From: an uncultured Alphaproteobacteria bacterium
GTDB taxonomy: Bacteria; Pseudomonadota; Alphaproteobacteria; CAAGCB01; CAG-977
NCBI GenBank assembly: GCA_944393745.1
Contig: CALYBD010000021.1
Location: 1 to 41,819, forward strand
Reading direction: 5' to 3'
DNA length: 41,819 bases
Positions 25,660 through 35,000 of this stretch are shown piece after piece. Positions within the stretch are counted from its first letter, which is position 1. The number at the start of each line of letters is the position of its first letter. The notes beneath the pieces were generated by a model, which ran no database searches, was not told the DNA's origin, and worked only from the letters and a program-made list of their open reading frames with translations. The position numbers were made by a program, and so were the translations under genes.

Positions 25660-26763
25660 TTATCGGCCGCTTCTGGCGTTTAATACCGTTTTGGTTAAAC
25701 TGGTTTCTTTGGCCGCACGGGCACGGGAATGACCGGCAACCATTTTCATGACCTGTCCGAGTTCATCGGGATCTTTGACGGCAACGGACGGAAAGCATTT
25801 GTCTGCTTTATCCGTAATTCTGTTCTTTTCGCCGTTCATGACATGAATGACAAAAACGCGATCCAAAGCGCCTTTTTCCTGAAAATAATCGCGCACGGCT
25901 TCAACCATATCACGATCGGTGCCGTTTTTTGCCAGGCTGTCCCCCATGACCAGAACGGGGCCGCCTTTTTGATAGGCCTGTTCCAAAAAACCCGATTTTT
26001 CAACGCCGTTGCGTTTGCTTTGGTTTTTCGACCGAATTTCCATGGATCCTGTCGGTTCCACCGTGTAAAACAAAGCGCCGTTCGGATTTTCCGGGGCGTT
26101 TTCATTCTTTGTGCCGTCCGGATTTTTGCCGTCCATAACGTATTTCATCTGCGTATCGACAAAGTCGAACATTTCTTTGCCGGCCTGCGGCGATTCCCGT
26201 ATAAATTCCGATAAGTTCAAATAACTGAGGTGTTTCTTGTATTCCGCCAGAATTTTTCCGCGCGACTCCGGCCAACGTTTGAAAATTTCGTCTTTTAAGG
26301 CCAACACCTTTTCGCCGACGTAGCGTTCAAATTTTTGTTCTTTAAAGGCGTCTTGTTCCGATGCGGCACGGCGCAGAACCGTCGTTTTTCCGCTTTCCAC
26401 CAGCAGACGGCCGTGCCCGGCGACGGCGGACGCTGTTTCAAATTCCTTTACGCCGCCCAGCAAATCGTGAAAAGCGCCGTCCGGCAGTTTTTCGCCCGTC
26501 ACGTCATTAACGCGCACATCGGCCCAGTGGCGGCCCGTCACGATATAAAAAGAACTGCCTGATTCCGGCAGATCCGTCAGGGCGCGCCTGATGTCAGGCT
26601 GCATATAGCACCCGTCCCGCCCCGTCTGCGCTTTGTTTTCGGCAGCGTAAGCGGCGTTTCCTTCCAGACAGGAAGTTTTGTCCAGATCGGTAAAAACGGT
26701 CAGCGGTTTTTGGCCGGCTTGTTTCAACAAGCGGGTTAAGTTTTGACGCGAAAAAGAATCCAT
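25660..26763 (-). CDS. HAD superfamily phosphatase, trehalose-phosphatase-like
   Basis: A 367-residue HAD hydrolase. Motif I is TVFTDLDKT with nucleophile Asp26 and acid/base Asp28. YIVTGR gives the motif II threonine, the RNGVEKSG region supplies a lysine, and VLVMGDSLAKNGTDRDM contains the motif III/IV acids (GDSxxNxTDxxM). The order resembles subclass IIB enzymes such as trehalose-6-phosphate phosphatase. An Arg/Lys/Glu-rich helical insert of about 110 residues lies between motifs II and III. The start at 26763 has AAAGGCAC upstream; a longer in-frame start at 26817 has no such support. No sugar synthase gene lies next to it, so the substrate is open. Confidence 0.75.
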   Translation of the reverse strand: MDSFSRQNLTRLLKQAGQKPLTVFTDLDKTSCLEGNAAYAAENKAQTGRDGCYMQPDIRRALTDLPESGSSFYIVTGRHWADVRVNDVTGEKLPDGAFHDLLGGVKEFETASAVAGHGRLLVESGKTTVLRRAASEQDAFKEQKFERYVGEKVLALKDEIFKRWPESRGKILAEYKKHLSYLNLSEFIRESPQAGKEMFDFVDTQMKYVMDGKNPDGTKNENAPENPNGALFYTVEPTGSMEIRSKNQSKRNGVEKSGFLEQAYQKGGPVLVMGDSLAKNGTDRDMVEAVRDYFQEKGALDRVFVIHVMNGEKNRITDKADKCFPSVAVKDPDELGQVMKMVAGHSRARAAKETSLTKTVLNARSGR

Positions 26764-26877
26764 GGCTGTGCCTTTCAATTTTTGTCTAATTCTGGCATAA
26801 ACACAGAAAATCTTCAATGTTAAATTTTTTTTAAGTCCGCCGAGTCAGACTGAAACAAAAAGAATGACGGAGTCCGA

Positions 26878-27165
26878 ATGGCAAACAACAAAAGAACCGT
26901 TGCGGTTGCATTGCAGTATGATCCCGAAACGGGAAAAGCGCCGATTGTTAGCGCCGGCGGATACGGCTATATTGCCGAAAAGATTTTGGAACTGGCTTTT
27001 GCCGCCGGCGTCAAAGTCCGGCAGGACGCCGATCTGGCCGAAATCCTGGCGGCAATCGATCTGGACAGCGAAATTCCGCCCGAAGCTTTTGCCGCCGTTG
27101 CCGAAATTCTTTCTTATATTTACGAACTGAATGCTTCCGTTAAAGAGGATTTTGCAGCGTCATGA
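26878..27165 (+). CDS. FlhB-like cytoplasmic domain protein (no membrane part)
   Basis: A 95-residue protein equivalent to the cytoplasmic C-terminal domain of FlhB: VAVALQYDPETGKAPIVSAGGYGYIAEKI, then EIPPEAFAAVAEILSYIYELN. It has no membrane helices and lacks the NPTH self-cleavage site, whose place is taken by the N-terminal residues NKRTVA. Such stand-alone FlhB C-terminal homologs (FlhX/YlqH type) occur in several flagellated bacteria and can partly replace the FlhB C-terminal fragment in substrate-specificity switching. The ATG has GGAG at 5 bases. It overlaps the next gene as ATGA and heads a run leading to fliO and fliP. Confidence 0.88.
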   Translation: MANNKRTVAVALQYDPETGKAPIVSAGGYGYIAEKILELAFAAGVKVRQDADLAEILAAIDLDSEIPPEAFAAVAEILSYIYELNASVKEDFAAS

Positions 27166-27434
27166 CACCAACCCGCCATATTCAAACGGAACTGGAAAAG
27201 GCTTTGGCTTTGTTGTCAACGGCAACAGATTTAATGAACAACGGACAAATGGTCAGCATAGCTTCGCTGAACGAAATGACCGCCACGATTTGCCGGTTGA
27301 TCCGGGAAGAAGGATATGCGCGTTGTGTCGGCTTGAAACCGCTGATGATTCGTCTGGCAGAACAAATTGATGCTTTTCGACTGGCAATGGAACAACAGTA
27401 CGGTTTTTTAGGTATACACGATCAAAACGGCTGA
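27162..27434 (+). CDS. Small helical protein in the flagellar run, unknown function
   Basis: A 90-residue, apparently all-helical soluble protein (MTPTRHIQTELEKALALLS...) with no recognised domain. It overlaps the FlhB-like gene by 4 bases (ATGA) and ends 11 bases before fliO, so it is almost certainly co-transcribed with flagellar export genes. Size, helical character and context would suit a small export chaperone or assembly factor (FlgN- or FliT-like in kind). That is inference from context only. Confidence 0.75.
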   Translation: MTPTRHIQTELEKALALLSTATDLMNNGQMVSIASLNEMTATICRLIREEGYARCVGLKPLMIRLAEQIDAFRLAMEQQYGFLGIHDQNG

Positions 27435-27445
27435 AAGATTAAAAT

Positions 27446-27760
27446 ATGGAACATGAAGCTTCTTTCTTATCCGCTTTTCTGGGACTGATTTTTGTCTTGG
27501 GACTGATTTTTTTAATAACGTATTTGTTTAAGCGTTTCGGACCGTCTTTGATAACAGGGACGCCGGGAAATACGGGGAAAAAAGAAATCGTTGTTCTGGA
27601 CGCCAAAGCCGTTGATCCCAAAAACAGATTGGTTTTGATTCGTTGTAAAAACAAAGAATATCTTTTGTTGACAGGACAAAGCAATGTCCTGATCGATTCT
27701 TTTGTCAGCACACAAAATAACACCGCCGATCATTGCGAGGTTTGTCATGTCGATGTGTAA
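27446..27760 (+). CDS. fliO: Flagellar biosynthesis protein FliO
   Basis: A 104-residue protein with one N-terminal membrane helix (about residues 8-30) and a small cytoplasmic domain including IVVLDAKAVDPKNRLVLIRCKNKEYLLLTG. This matches the FliO pattern of a membrane anchor followed by a short beta domain ending in YLLLTG. FliO assists assembly of the FliP-FliQ-FliR export gate. FliO is poorly conserved, but the position just before fliP, with which it overlaps by 14 bases, supports it strongly. Confidence 0.88.
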   Translation: MEHEASFLSAFLGLIFVLGLIFLITYLFKRFGPSLITGTPGNTGKKEIVVLDAKAVDPKNRLVLIRCKNKEYLLLTGQSNVLIDSFVSTQNNTADHCEVCHVDV

Positions 27761-28484
27761 GAAATTTTTATACGCTCTGTTTTTTTTAGGTTTTATGACA
27801 ATGCCGGCCGCGGCGCAAAGCGTCAATATTGATTTGGGCGATACGGGCGGATCATCGACGGCCAGAATGGTTCAGCTGGTGTTGTTGCTGACCGTATTAT
27901 CAATTGCGCCCAGTATTTTAATTATGGTGACGTCCTTTACGCGGATCGTTGTTGTTTTTTCCATTACCCGCCAGGCTTTGGGAACATCACAGACGCCGAC
28001 AAACATGATTTTGGTGGCCTTGGCGTTGTTTATGACAGGCTTTATTATGACGCCGACATTTGAAAAAGCTTGGGATAACGGCATTTATCCGCTGATAGAA
28101 GAAAGAATCGAAACAAAAACGGCCGTGGAACGAACCGTCCAGCCGTTTAAAGAATTCATGCTTAAAAACGTTCGGGAAAAAGACTTGCAGCTTTTTATGG
28201 ACTTTTCAAAGACACCGCAAGTGGAAACCAGAGAAGATACACCTCTGACGGCTTTGATCCCGGCTTTTATGATCAGCGAGCTGCGCCGGGCTTTCGAAAT
28301 CGGTTTTTTAATTTTTGTTCCTTTTTTGATTATCGATATGGTTGTTGCTTCGGTGTTGATGAGCATGGGAATGATGATGCTGCCGCCGTCAATGTTGTCC
28401 ATGCCGTTTAAGCTGATTTTCTTTGTCGTTGTTGACGGCTGGTATATGTTGGTCGGCAGTTTGGTTAAAAGCTTTTCAACATAA
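27747..28484 (+). CDS. fliP: Flagellar export gate protein FliP
   Basis: A 245-residue FliP, core of the flagellar type III export gate. It has a cleavable signal peptide (MSMCKKFLYALFFLGFMTMPAAA), then SIAPSILIMVTSFTRIVVVFSITRQALGTSQTPTN, TALIPAFMISELRRAFEIGFLIFVPFLIIDMVVASVLMSMGMMMLPP and SMPFKLIFFVVVDGW, all hallmark blocks. The ATG at 27747 has GAGG at 6 bases, inside the fliO 3' end. The next gene converges with only two bases between the stop codons and no visible terminator. Confidence 0.97.
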   Translation: MSMCKKFLYALFFLGFMTMPAAAQSVNIDLGDTGGSSTARMVQLVLLLTVLSIAPSILIMVTSFTRIVVVFSITRQALGTSQTPTNMILVALALFMTGFIMTPTFEKAWDNGIYPLIEERIETKTAVERTVQPFKEFMLKNVREKDLQLFMDFSKTPQVETREDTPLTALIPAFMISELRRAFEIGFLIFVPFLIIDMVVASVLMSMGMMMLPPSMLSMPFKLIFFVVVDGWYMLVGSLVKSFST

Positions 28485-28486
28485 CC

Positions 28487-31400
28487 TTAAAAAGAATGAA
28501 TGACACTGGCCGAAATTGACTGAACGGAAGAATTTGATCCTGTTCTGTTGCTGATCAAAAAGTTCAACCGCGTCTTATCGGACAGCCGGCCGTTAATGCC
28601 GATGCCGATGCTGAATGCCGAAGTTTCTTCATTGTCCGGCGAATCAAACGCTGTTTGCAAAGTATCCGCGCTGAAATACGCTTTTGTTGATGCAGAACCG
28701 CCCGTTAAATAGTGTTCGTAACGTAAATCAAAAAAGATATATTCCGGTTTAAAGAACAAAAAATTCGTTTCTGCCGCGACAAAACCGGCAATGATACCGG
28801 GAGATAAAATCAAAGATGTGTCTTTGGCTTCCCGAACGGACAGATTTAAATCGGACTCGCCTTTTTCCCGATAAGCGTCCTGCGACATCTGTATGATTGT
28901 CGCCCCCATATAAGGACGAAACGACCAATCGCCGGCACGCATCGGAATTTGATGAAGGTCGTAACCGACGTTCAGAGCGGCCTCAATGCTTGTTCCGTTA
29001 AAAGAAGCCGTATGCTCAAATGTCTTTAACGGCAGGGTCGTGATGCGTTTTTTATCGTAACTCTGCAATCCGATCATCATGATGCCGTCAACAGACAGAA
29101 AATCTTTTTGCCGGCTGAAATAAGCGCCGAAACGCAAATCCGTCACGTCTGTCGTATCGGTTCCCTGATCAACGGACGATTGCGCATAACCGGCGGTCAG
29201 CCCCCATAAAAAGTTGTCGGAATAAACAAAGTCCCAACCGAACATCAGGCCGATACCGCTTCCTTCGGCGTCTTCCGGTGATAAAGGATCATCGGATTCG
29301 TATGTGCCTTTGGCATACAAAAACTGTCCCCAAATATTTCTGCGACCGCCGAACCCCTGTCCGCCGGATCGGCCGCCCGGTCTGAAGTTGCGATAAACGT
29401 CATGCTTTTTCGGTGCGTAATAACGATAATTTTCTTGTTGCCGGCCGGGACGGTAATTACGGTAAACATCATGTCCTTTCGGCGCATAATAGCGGTAATT
29501 TTCCTGCAGCCGGCCAGGACGATAGGCACGATAAACATCATTGCCCTGCGGGACGGCACGGTATTCCTGCCGCACCCGTTCGGGACGATAGGCACGGTAA
29601 ACATCGTTGCCTCGCGGGACAGCAGGCGCGGAAGGCGTATAATATTCTTTTCTGCCTTCGTATTGATAAGGATCTTTGATAACCTGGCGTTCAAAAATAT
29701 GAGTCTGAACCGTTCTGGCCAGTCTGTTTGACAAAGGCAAAGAAGCAAAATGAAGCGGTTTGATTTGATTGCTCATTTTACTTAGCTGGTTTTTGACTCC
29801 GCTTTCGTCCAGGAAATAATATCCCGCAAAATCGTTACGGTGTTCATTTTTAAATAATCTGTCTATAACGGCTGCCGTCCGGCGTTCCGTTCCCGTCAGA
29901 TTCGGCGCGTAGGACGATGATGACAGCGGCAGATATTCCAAAGAAACGGAAACGGTTTTTTCCGTATTGTTCGTTTCCGTTTGGGCAGTGACAAATTGAC
30001 CAAGTCGGTTGGATTGTTGAAAATCATCATTGATGTCAAAAATATTTTCGGCCGTAAGGACAAGATATGATTTTCCTTCTTCAAGTTCGGGCAGATTTTC
30101 CGTGTCCAGCACAAATCCGCCGCCGGCTAAAGTCAGGTTAGACACCGACATTTGCTGAACGGCGGTCGGATCATCAGCCGCGGCCGATAAAACAATGCTG
30201 CCGTAATTGATCAGTTCGTCAGGGGAAGATGTTAAATAAAGACTGCCGCCGGCCTGATTGATCAACGTCCCGCCGATGACGATGCCTTCTTTTAAAAAGG
30301 TATTGTTCTGAACGGTTCCCGTATTTTGGATCGGACGCGTTAACGTGCCGACGTTTAAGAAAAAATCGCCATCGTTTAAAATGGTATTTCCGATACTGCC
30401 GCCGTTAAAATAAAAATCGGCGTTATTTGTTAATGTTCCCGTAATCATACCGTTTCCGGTCAGTGTCATTTCACCCCGGTTATCCGCTGTCGTGACTGAT
30501 CCGCCGGAAAGGGTTGTTGTGCCGGAATTGACTAATGAAGGCAATGTTCCGCCGTCAATATTGATTTGTCCGCCTGTTTCGGAAACCGTATTTCCGGCAA
30601 CGGAGCCGCCGTTTAAATAAAACACGCCGCCCGTTACGGATACATCGCCCGCCAAAGATCCGGTTAAACGCAGTGTGCCGTTTTCGACAACTGTTGTCCC
30701 CAGATACGTATTCTGCCCGCTGAGCGTCAGCATTCCGGTACCTTGTTTTTTTAAGCCGACATTGGCGTTCGTATTTCCCGTTTTTGATTTTACTTGGCCG
30801 ATATTATTGCTCCAGACACTGTCATATTCTTGTACGTCAATTGTATAAAGATACTGATTACTGAAAAAATCCGCAGAGCTGAGGCGGTTGGCATCGAAAT
30901 AGCCGGGGCCTTTGACCGCGGCGGCCAGGTTCAGCAATCCTTGTCCGAAAACATCGGCATAAGTCACGTCCGCACAGACAATGCCGGCCGAAGAACAGGT
31001 ATACATGCCGCCCGTTTCGGCTCGGACAACGGCTTGTTTTTCGTTATCTGTCCAGTCTTTGCCGTATCCGTCGGCCGAACCGAAGAATAAAAACTGTATT
31101 TTGCCGTTGTCTTTTTGAACCATGTAATCACTGAATGCGGCATAATTTTTTGTTGCCGTTGAAAATAAAACATCGGCCAGCTGTTTGCCGCCCATGTAAG
31201 GAAAAGCGCCGGAAACAACGGCGGCTGCTCCGGAAATAACGGGCGCTGCGGCCGAAGTGCCGGAAAAAGATGTATAGGCGTTATCCCCTTCATGCGATGC
31301 GGCCGTTAACGATCCGACCGGTGCGGCCAAGGACCATTCCGATGCTCCTTGCGCCAGGTTGGTATAGCTTTCCAGAAAATACGGGCTGGAAGGGGTATAA

Positions 31401-32071
31401 TACGGATTATAGGCGATCGCGCTGATAAAATTATATTTCAGCGCGGAATCATAATAAGGCAGTCCGGCCGGAGAGATATTCGGCGATAAAGACGTGTCGT
31501 TTCCGGCGCTGGCAACAATAAGTTTGTTTTTTGCGAGCAATGCTTTGGCCGCGCTTTTTTCTGCATCTGTCGGCGTGGAAGAAGACAGAAGATGGTCTTG
31601 GTTTCCAAAACTGTTATTGATGATTTTAATACTGTCAAATTCATCTGTTGCCAGCAAATTCCAAACGTCTGCATAACTTTGATAGCAGTCCGGGCAGTCT
31701 ACGCCGTCGTTTAATTCTACGGAAAAAGAAATGATCTGCGCATCATAGGCGATACCGTGCATGCCCGTGCCGTCTTTTTTTCCGGCAATCAGGCTGGAAA
31801 CCGGGGTACCGTGATCCGTAATATCCTGAATATTAAACGCGTCCTGTTGCAGTTCGCTGAATTGATCGGCCAGTTCCTGATGCGTTGTCAAAGTACCGTT
31901 ATCAATAACGGCAACCGTTACGCCGGATCCCGTAAAGCCCAATTCATAGGCCTGTGCGGCCCCCAAAGCGTCATACGCCTGCTGATTGGCGGCATATTCG
32001 GCATCGGCAGCTGCGGCCGCAGACAACGGCAGAATTAAAAAGAAAGGAAAACTGAGAAAATTTTTCATCAT
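28487..32071 (-). CDS. Subtilisin-type (S8) autotransporter protease, with VYR-repeat linker
   Basis: A 1194-residue type V autotransporter. A signal peptide (MMKNFLSFPFFLILPLSAAAA) is followed by a peptidase S8 domain with Asp57 (VAVIDNGT), His87 (DHGTPVSS), oxyanion Asn191 (SAGND) and Ser273 (SGTSAAAP). A beta-helical passenger then carries the autotransporter-associated repeat (GTGMLTLSGQNTYLGTTVVENG) and Gly/Thr-rich rungs. An Arg/Tyr-rich repeated linker leads to a C-terminal beta-barrel starting near IWGQFLYAKG and ending in Phe (SVIHSF), the usual outer-membrane signature. AAAGGAAA lies just before the ATG; an in-frame start at 32161 is less likely. It follows its paralog by 17 bases. 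Confidence 0.93.
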   Translation of the reverse strand: MMKNFLSFPFFLILPLSAAAAADAEYAANQQAYDALGAAQAYELGFTGSGVTVAVIDNGTLTTHQELADQFSELQQDAFNIQDITDHGTPVSSLIAGKKDGTGMHGIAYDAQIISFSVELNDGVDCPDCYQSYADVWNLLATDEFDSIKIINNSFGNQDHLLSSSTPTDAEKSAAKALLAKNKLIVASAGNDTSLSPNISPAGLPYYDSALKYNFISAIAYNPYYTPSSPYFLESYTNLAQGASEWSLAAPVGSLTAASHEGDNAYTSFSGTSAAAPVISGAAAVVSGAFPYMGGKQLADVLFSTATKNYAAFSDYMVQKDNGKIQFLFFGSADGYGKDWTDNEKQAVVRAETGGMYTCSSAGIVCADVTYADVFGQGLLNLAAAVKGPGYFDANRLSSADFFSNQYLYTIDVQEYDSVWSNNIGQVKSKTGNTNANVGLKKQGTGMLTLSGQNTYLGTTVVENGTLRLTGSLAGDVSVTGGVFYLNGGSVAGNTVSETGGQINIDGGTLPSLVNSGTTTLSGGSVTTADNRGEMTLTGNGMITGTLTNNADFYFNGGSIGNTILNDGDFFLNVGTLTRPIQNTGTVQNNTFLKEGIVIGGTLINQAGGSLYLTSSPDELINYGSIVLSAAADDPTAVQQMSVSNLTLAGGGFVLDTENLPELEEGKSYLVLTAENIFDINDDFQQSNRLGQFVTAQTETNNTEKTVSVSLEYLPLSSSSYAPNLTGTERRTAAVIDRLFKNEHRNDFAGYYFLDESGVKNQLSKMSNQIKPLHFASLPLSNRLARTVQTHIFERQVIKDPYQYEGRKEYYTPSAPAVPRGNDVYRAYRPERVRQEYRAVPQGNDVYRAYRPGRLQENYRYYAPKGHDVYRNYRPGRQQENYRYYAPKKHDVYRNFRPGGRSGGQGFGGRRNIWGQFLYAKGTYESDDPLSPEDAEGSGIGLMFGWDFVYSDNFLWGLTAGYAQSSVDQGTDTTDVTDLRFGAYFSRQKDFLSVDGIMMIGLQSYDKKRITTLPLKTFEHTASFNGTSIEAALNVGYDLHQIPMRAGDWSFRPYMGATIIQMSQDAYREKGESDLNLSVREAKDTSLILSPGIIAGFVAAETNFLFFKPEYIFFDLRYEHYLTGGSASTKAYFSADTLQTAFDSPDNEETSAFSIGIGINGRLSDKTRLNFLISNRTGSNSSVQSISASVIHSF
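29372..29620 (-). repeat. Coding repeat: four copies of a 22-23 residue Arg/Tyr-rich unit
   Basis: Four consecutive units (the last one partial) share the core G/K-N/H-DVYR-A/N-Y/F-RP followed by R-x-x-QExYR. They lie between the passenger and the barrel of the autotransporter. The paralogous protease has only a short unrepeated Arg/Tyr-rich segment in the same place. Confidence 0.9.
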
Positions 32072-32088
32072 ATTTTCCTTTCCCGGAA

Positions 32089-35000
32089 TTAGAACGCATA
32101 TGAAACTGACGCTGAAAAGTTCAAAGCTTCGGTTTTGTCGGATATTCTGGTACCGGCCCACAGATTAATAACGGTGTTGCGGCTGATGTTTGTTTTCAGG
32201 CCGATTCCGGCGTTAAAGTAATCTTTGTCGCTTTCGGCCGATAAGGAATCAAACGTTTCTTTTGCCGTATCTGCCAGAAAATAGGCAGAAGTTTGAACAG
32301 AATCGCCGCTGAGAATCCGCTGATAACCGAAATCCGCCGTCAAAACGGCCTGAGAAAAAGTATAACCGATCGTAATTCCCGGCTGAACGCTGAAAGAAGT
32401 ATTGTCAATACTGTCAACGCCCAATAACAAAGCGGAGTTTCCTTTTTCTTCATAGGAATCCTGGAAAATATAGCTGACGTTTGCTGCCAAATACGGCTGC
32501 AGATAAAAGGAATAATCCCGATACGGCAAACGCATCAGATCGTATCCCAATTTCAGGTCAAGTTCGGCGGAATATCCGTTAAAGTCGGATTTCCCCAGCG
32601 TTTGTACCCCAATGACTTCGGTATACCGAGTACTTTTATACTGTTGGAATCCGGCCAGTAACAGAGAATTAATCGTTATCTGTCCGAATCGGGATCCGGT
32701 ATAAATGCCGGCCCGGTAATCTTTGACTTTAATTTCATCTGAATCCTGCGTCAGGCGTCCCGTCGCAAACCCGGCCGTTACCCCGACCAGCAGATGCGGT
32801 GATACTTCCCGGTCATAACCGATCATGCCGCCGATCGTTCTGGTTGTTGCGTCCCCTTTGTTCAAAGAAGAATCCCCGTCTTCAACAACTCTGCCTCCCA
32901 GGATTTGCCCCCAGATTTTCCGATCCGTCGTATAGGCATTGCCGCCGGCGCGGCCGCGGTAATATTTGCCTCTGTACTGTTGCATCGGTGTATAACGGCG
33001 ATGGTGAAAAACAGCCGCATCTCGATTCATGTTCATCTTGAATAAATGCGCCGAAACCTGTGATGACATGACAGACGTTAACGGCAGATGTTCTTTTTGT
33101 ATCGGTTTGGCTTTTGATCGGATCGTATTAATTTCTTTTTGCAGATCTTTGCCGTTCAAATAATAATACGCCTTGAAATCCGTATTATTGTTATCCAGAT
33201 ACATCTTGTCCATAATGCCGGCAACGGTTTTTTCTTCCGGTTGGAAAAAGGACGTGGCCGCTGCTTCGCTCATACGCTGATAATCAATCGTTACGTCAAT
33301 GCGATCGGTTTCCTGATGCACCGTTGCCGAAATGAAATCCGATAACATCGACTGCGGCGCAAAGTTTTTAAAAGCGCTTAAATTGTTAAATTCAATCAAC
33401 GTATATCGCTGTTCGTTTTCATAAGTGATATTTGCATCGCCGATCACCAGTTTTCCGCCTTTGATGTCCAGATTATCTACATGCATAACGGCGGTTCCCG
33501 TGCCGGATTCCGCAGCTGCCATAATAATATTGCCGACGGAAGAAAGATTTTCAAACGTTAACGATGAGGCGACCGATCCGTCCGATTCATTTTGTACGGC
33601 TCCCGTAATTGTTCCGAAACCGGATAACGTTCCGTGGTTCAGAATGAAATTATTGGTAAGTGTTCCTCCTGAATTAACAACGACATTGGCATTGCTCTGA
33701 TTTGTCAGTTGATATACTTTTGCAGAGCTGTTTCCGGTAACGTTGATTGTTCCTCCGCTTTCGTTTCGCAGCTCACCCCCGGTTAATAAAGCGCCGGTTG
33801 CTAAATTTAATGTATTTTTATTGGTCAGTCTGCTTATTTCCACTGTAGCATTGGGAATGGCGCTGGCAGTTATGGAAAACGTTCCTGTATTAATAATGTC
33901 TTTTCCTATGAAACCGTTGGAAATCTGCGCCGAGCCGTTATTGTTCAGTATGCCGGTTAATGTTCCGTTATCCATTCTGAAGCTGCCGCCCGTGTTGACG
34001 GTGATGTTTTGTTCCATTTGTGATGATTCGGACATGGAAAAGGTACCGCCGTTGACAACAACTTGTCCGGACAGGCTGCCCGTCAGGTTTAATTCGCCGC
34101 CTTCAACGACCGTGGTTCCCAGGTATGTATTTGCACCGGCCAGTGTTAAAATACCGTCTCCTTGTTTTTTTAAACCGACGTTAGCGTCCATGTGATCACC
34201 GGAGGGCATTTTTTGCTGACCGATGTCATTGCTCCACGTGCTGTTCATGCCCAAAGTGTTAACACTGTAAAAAAACTGGTTCATTTCCGAATCATAATCC
34301 GAGGCAGCCAGTCGGGAAGCGTCAAAATACTTTATTCCCTTGACGGCGTCTCCGACATTTAACAACCCCTGGCCGAACACATCGGCAAACGTGACTTCGT
34401 GACAGGAAACGGATTCGCCGCAGATATAACCGTCATTGGCGGCGTCCGATTTGGCCTGTTCAAGCGTACTTTGCGCCAGATCGGTAAAAAGCAGTACGCG
34501 TGTTTGTCCGTTATGTGACTGAATCATATAAGAATTCAGTGTCAGGTCTTCTTTTTTAAATGCCGTGGAAAATAAAATATCGGCAATCTGTTTGCCGCCC
34601 AGATAAGGAAAAGCCTCCTGAACCAAAGCCGCTGCCCCGGATACCATCGGGGTGGCCATGGACGTTCCGGAATTATTGTCGTATTGCGCGCCGTCTTCTT
34701 CATATAGAATCGTGGAATAAATATTCTGTCCCGGAGCACTTAACGTCCATTTTTGCGCGTTGCCGGCCAGGTTGGAAAAGGGTGATATAAAATTTCGGTC
34801 AGACGGAGATTTTTCGGAATCATAAGCAACAACATTAATAATATTATTTATAAATTCCGAATTATACGCCCCTACGCCGGCCGGGAAAGCGTTCGGGTTC
34901 AGCTCCATATTATTTCCCGCCGCGGCAATAATCAGCTTGTCCTTTTCAATCATCTTGGACATCAGGTCATAAATCGTTCCCCAGGTGGCATCGTCAATTT

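Noticed and set aside
29402-29731. Long open frames opposite the VYR repeat of the autotransporter.
   Set aside because: They arise from the repeated GC-rich codons of the real gene and show no independent start signals or family pattern.
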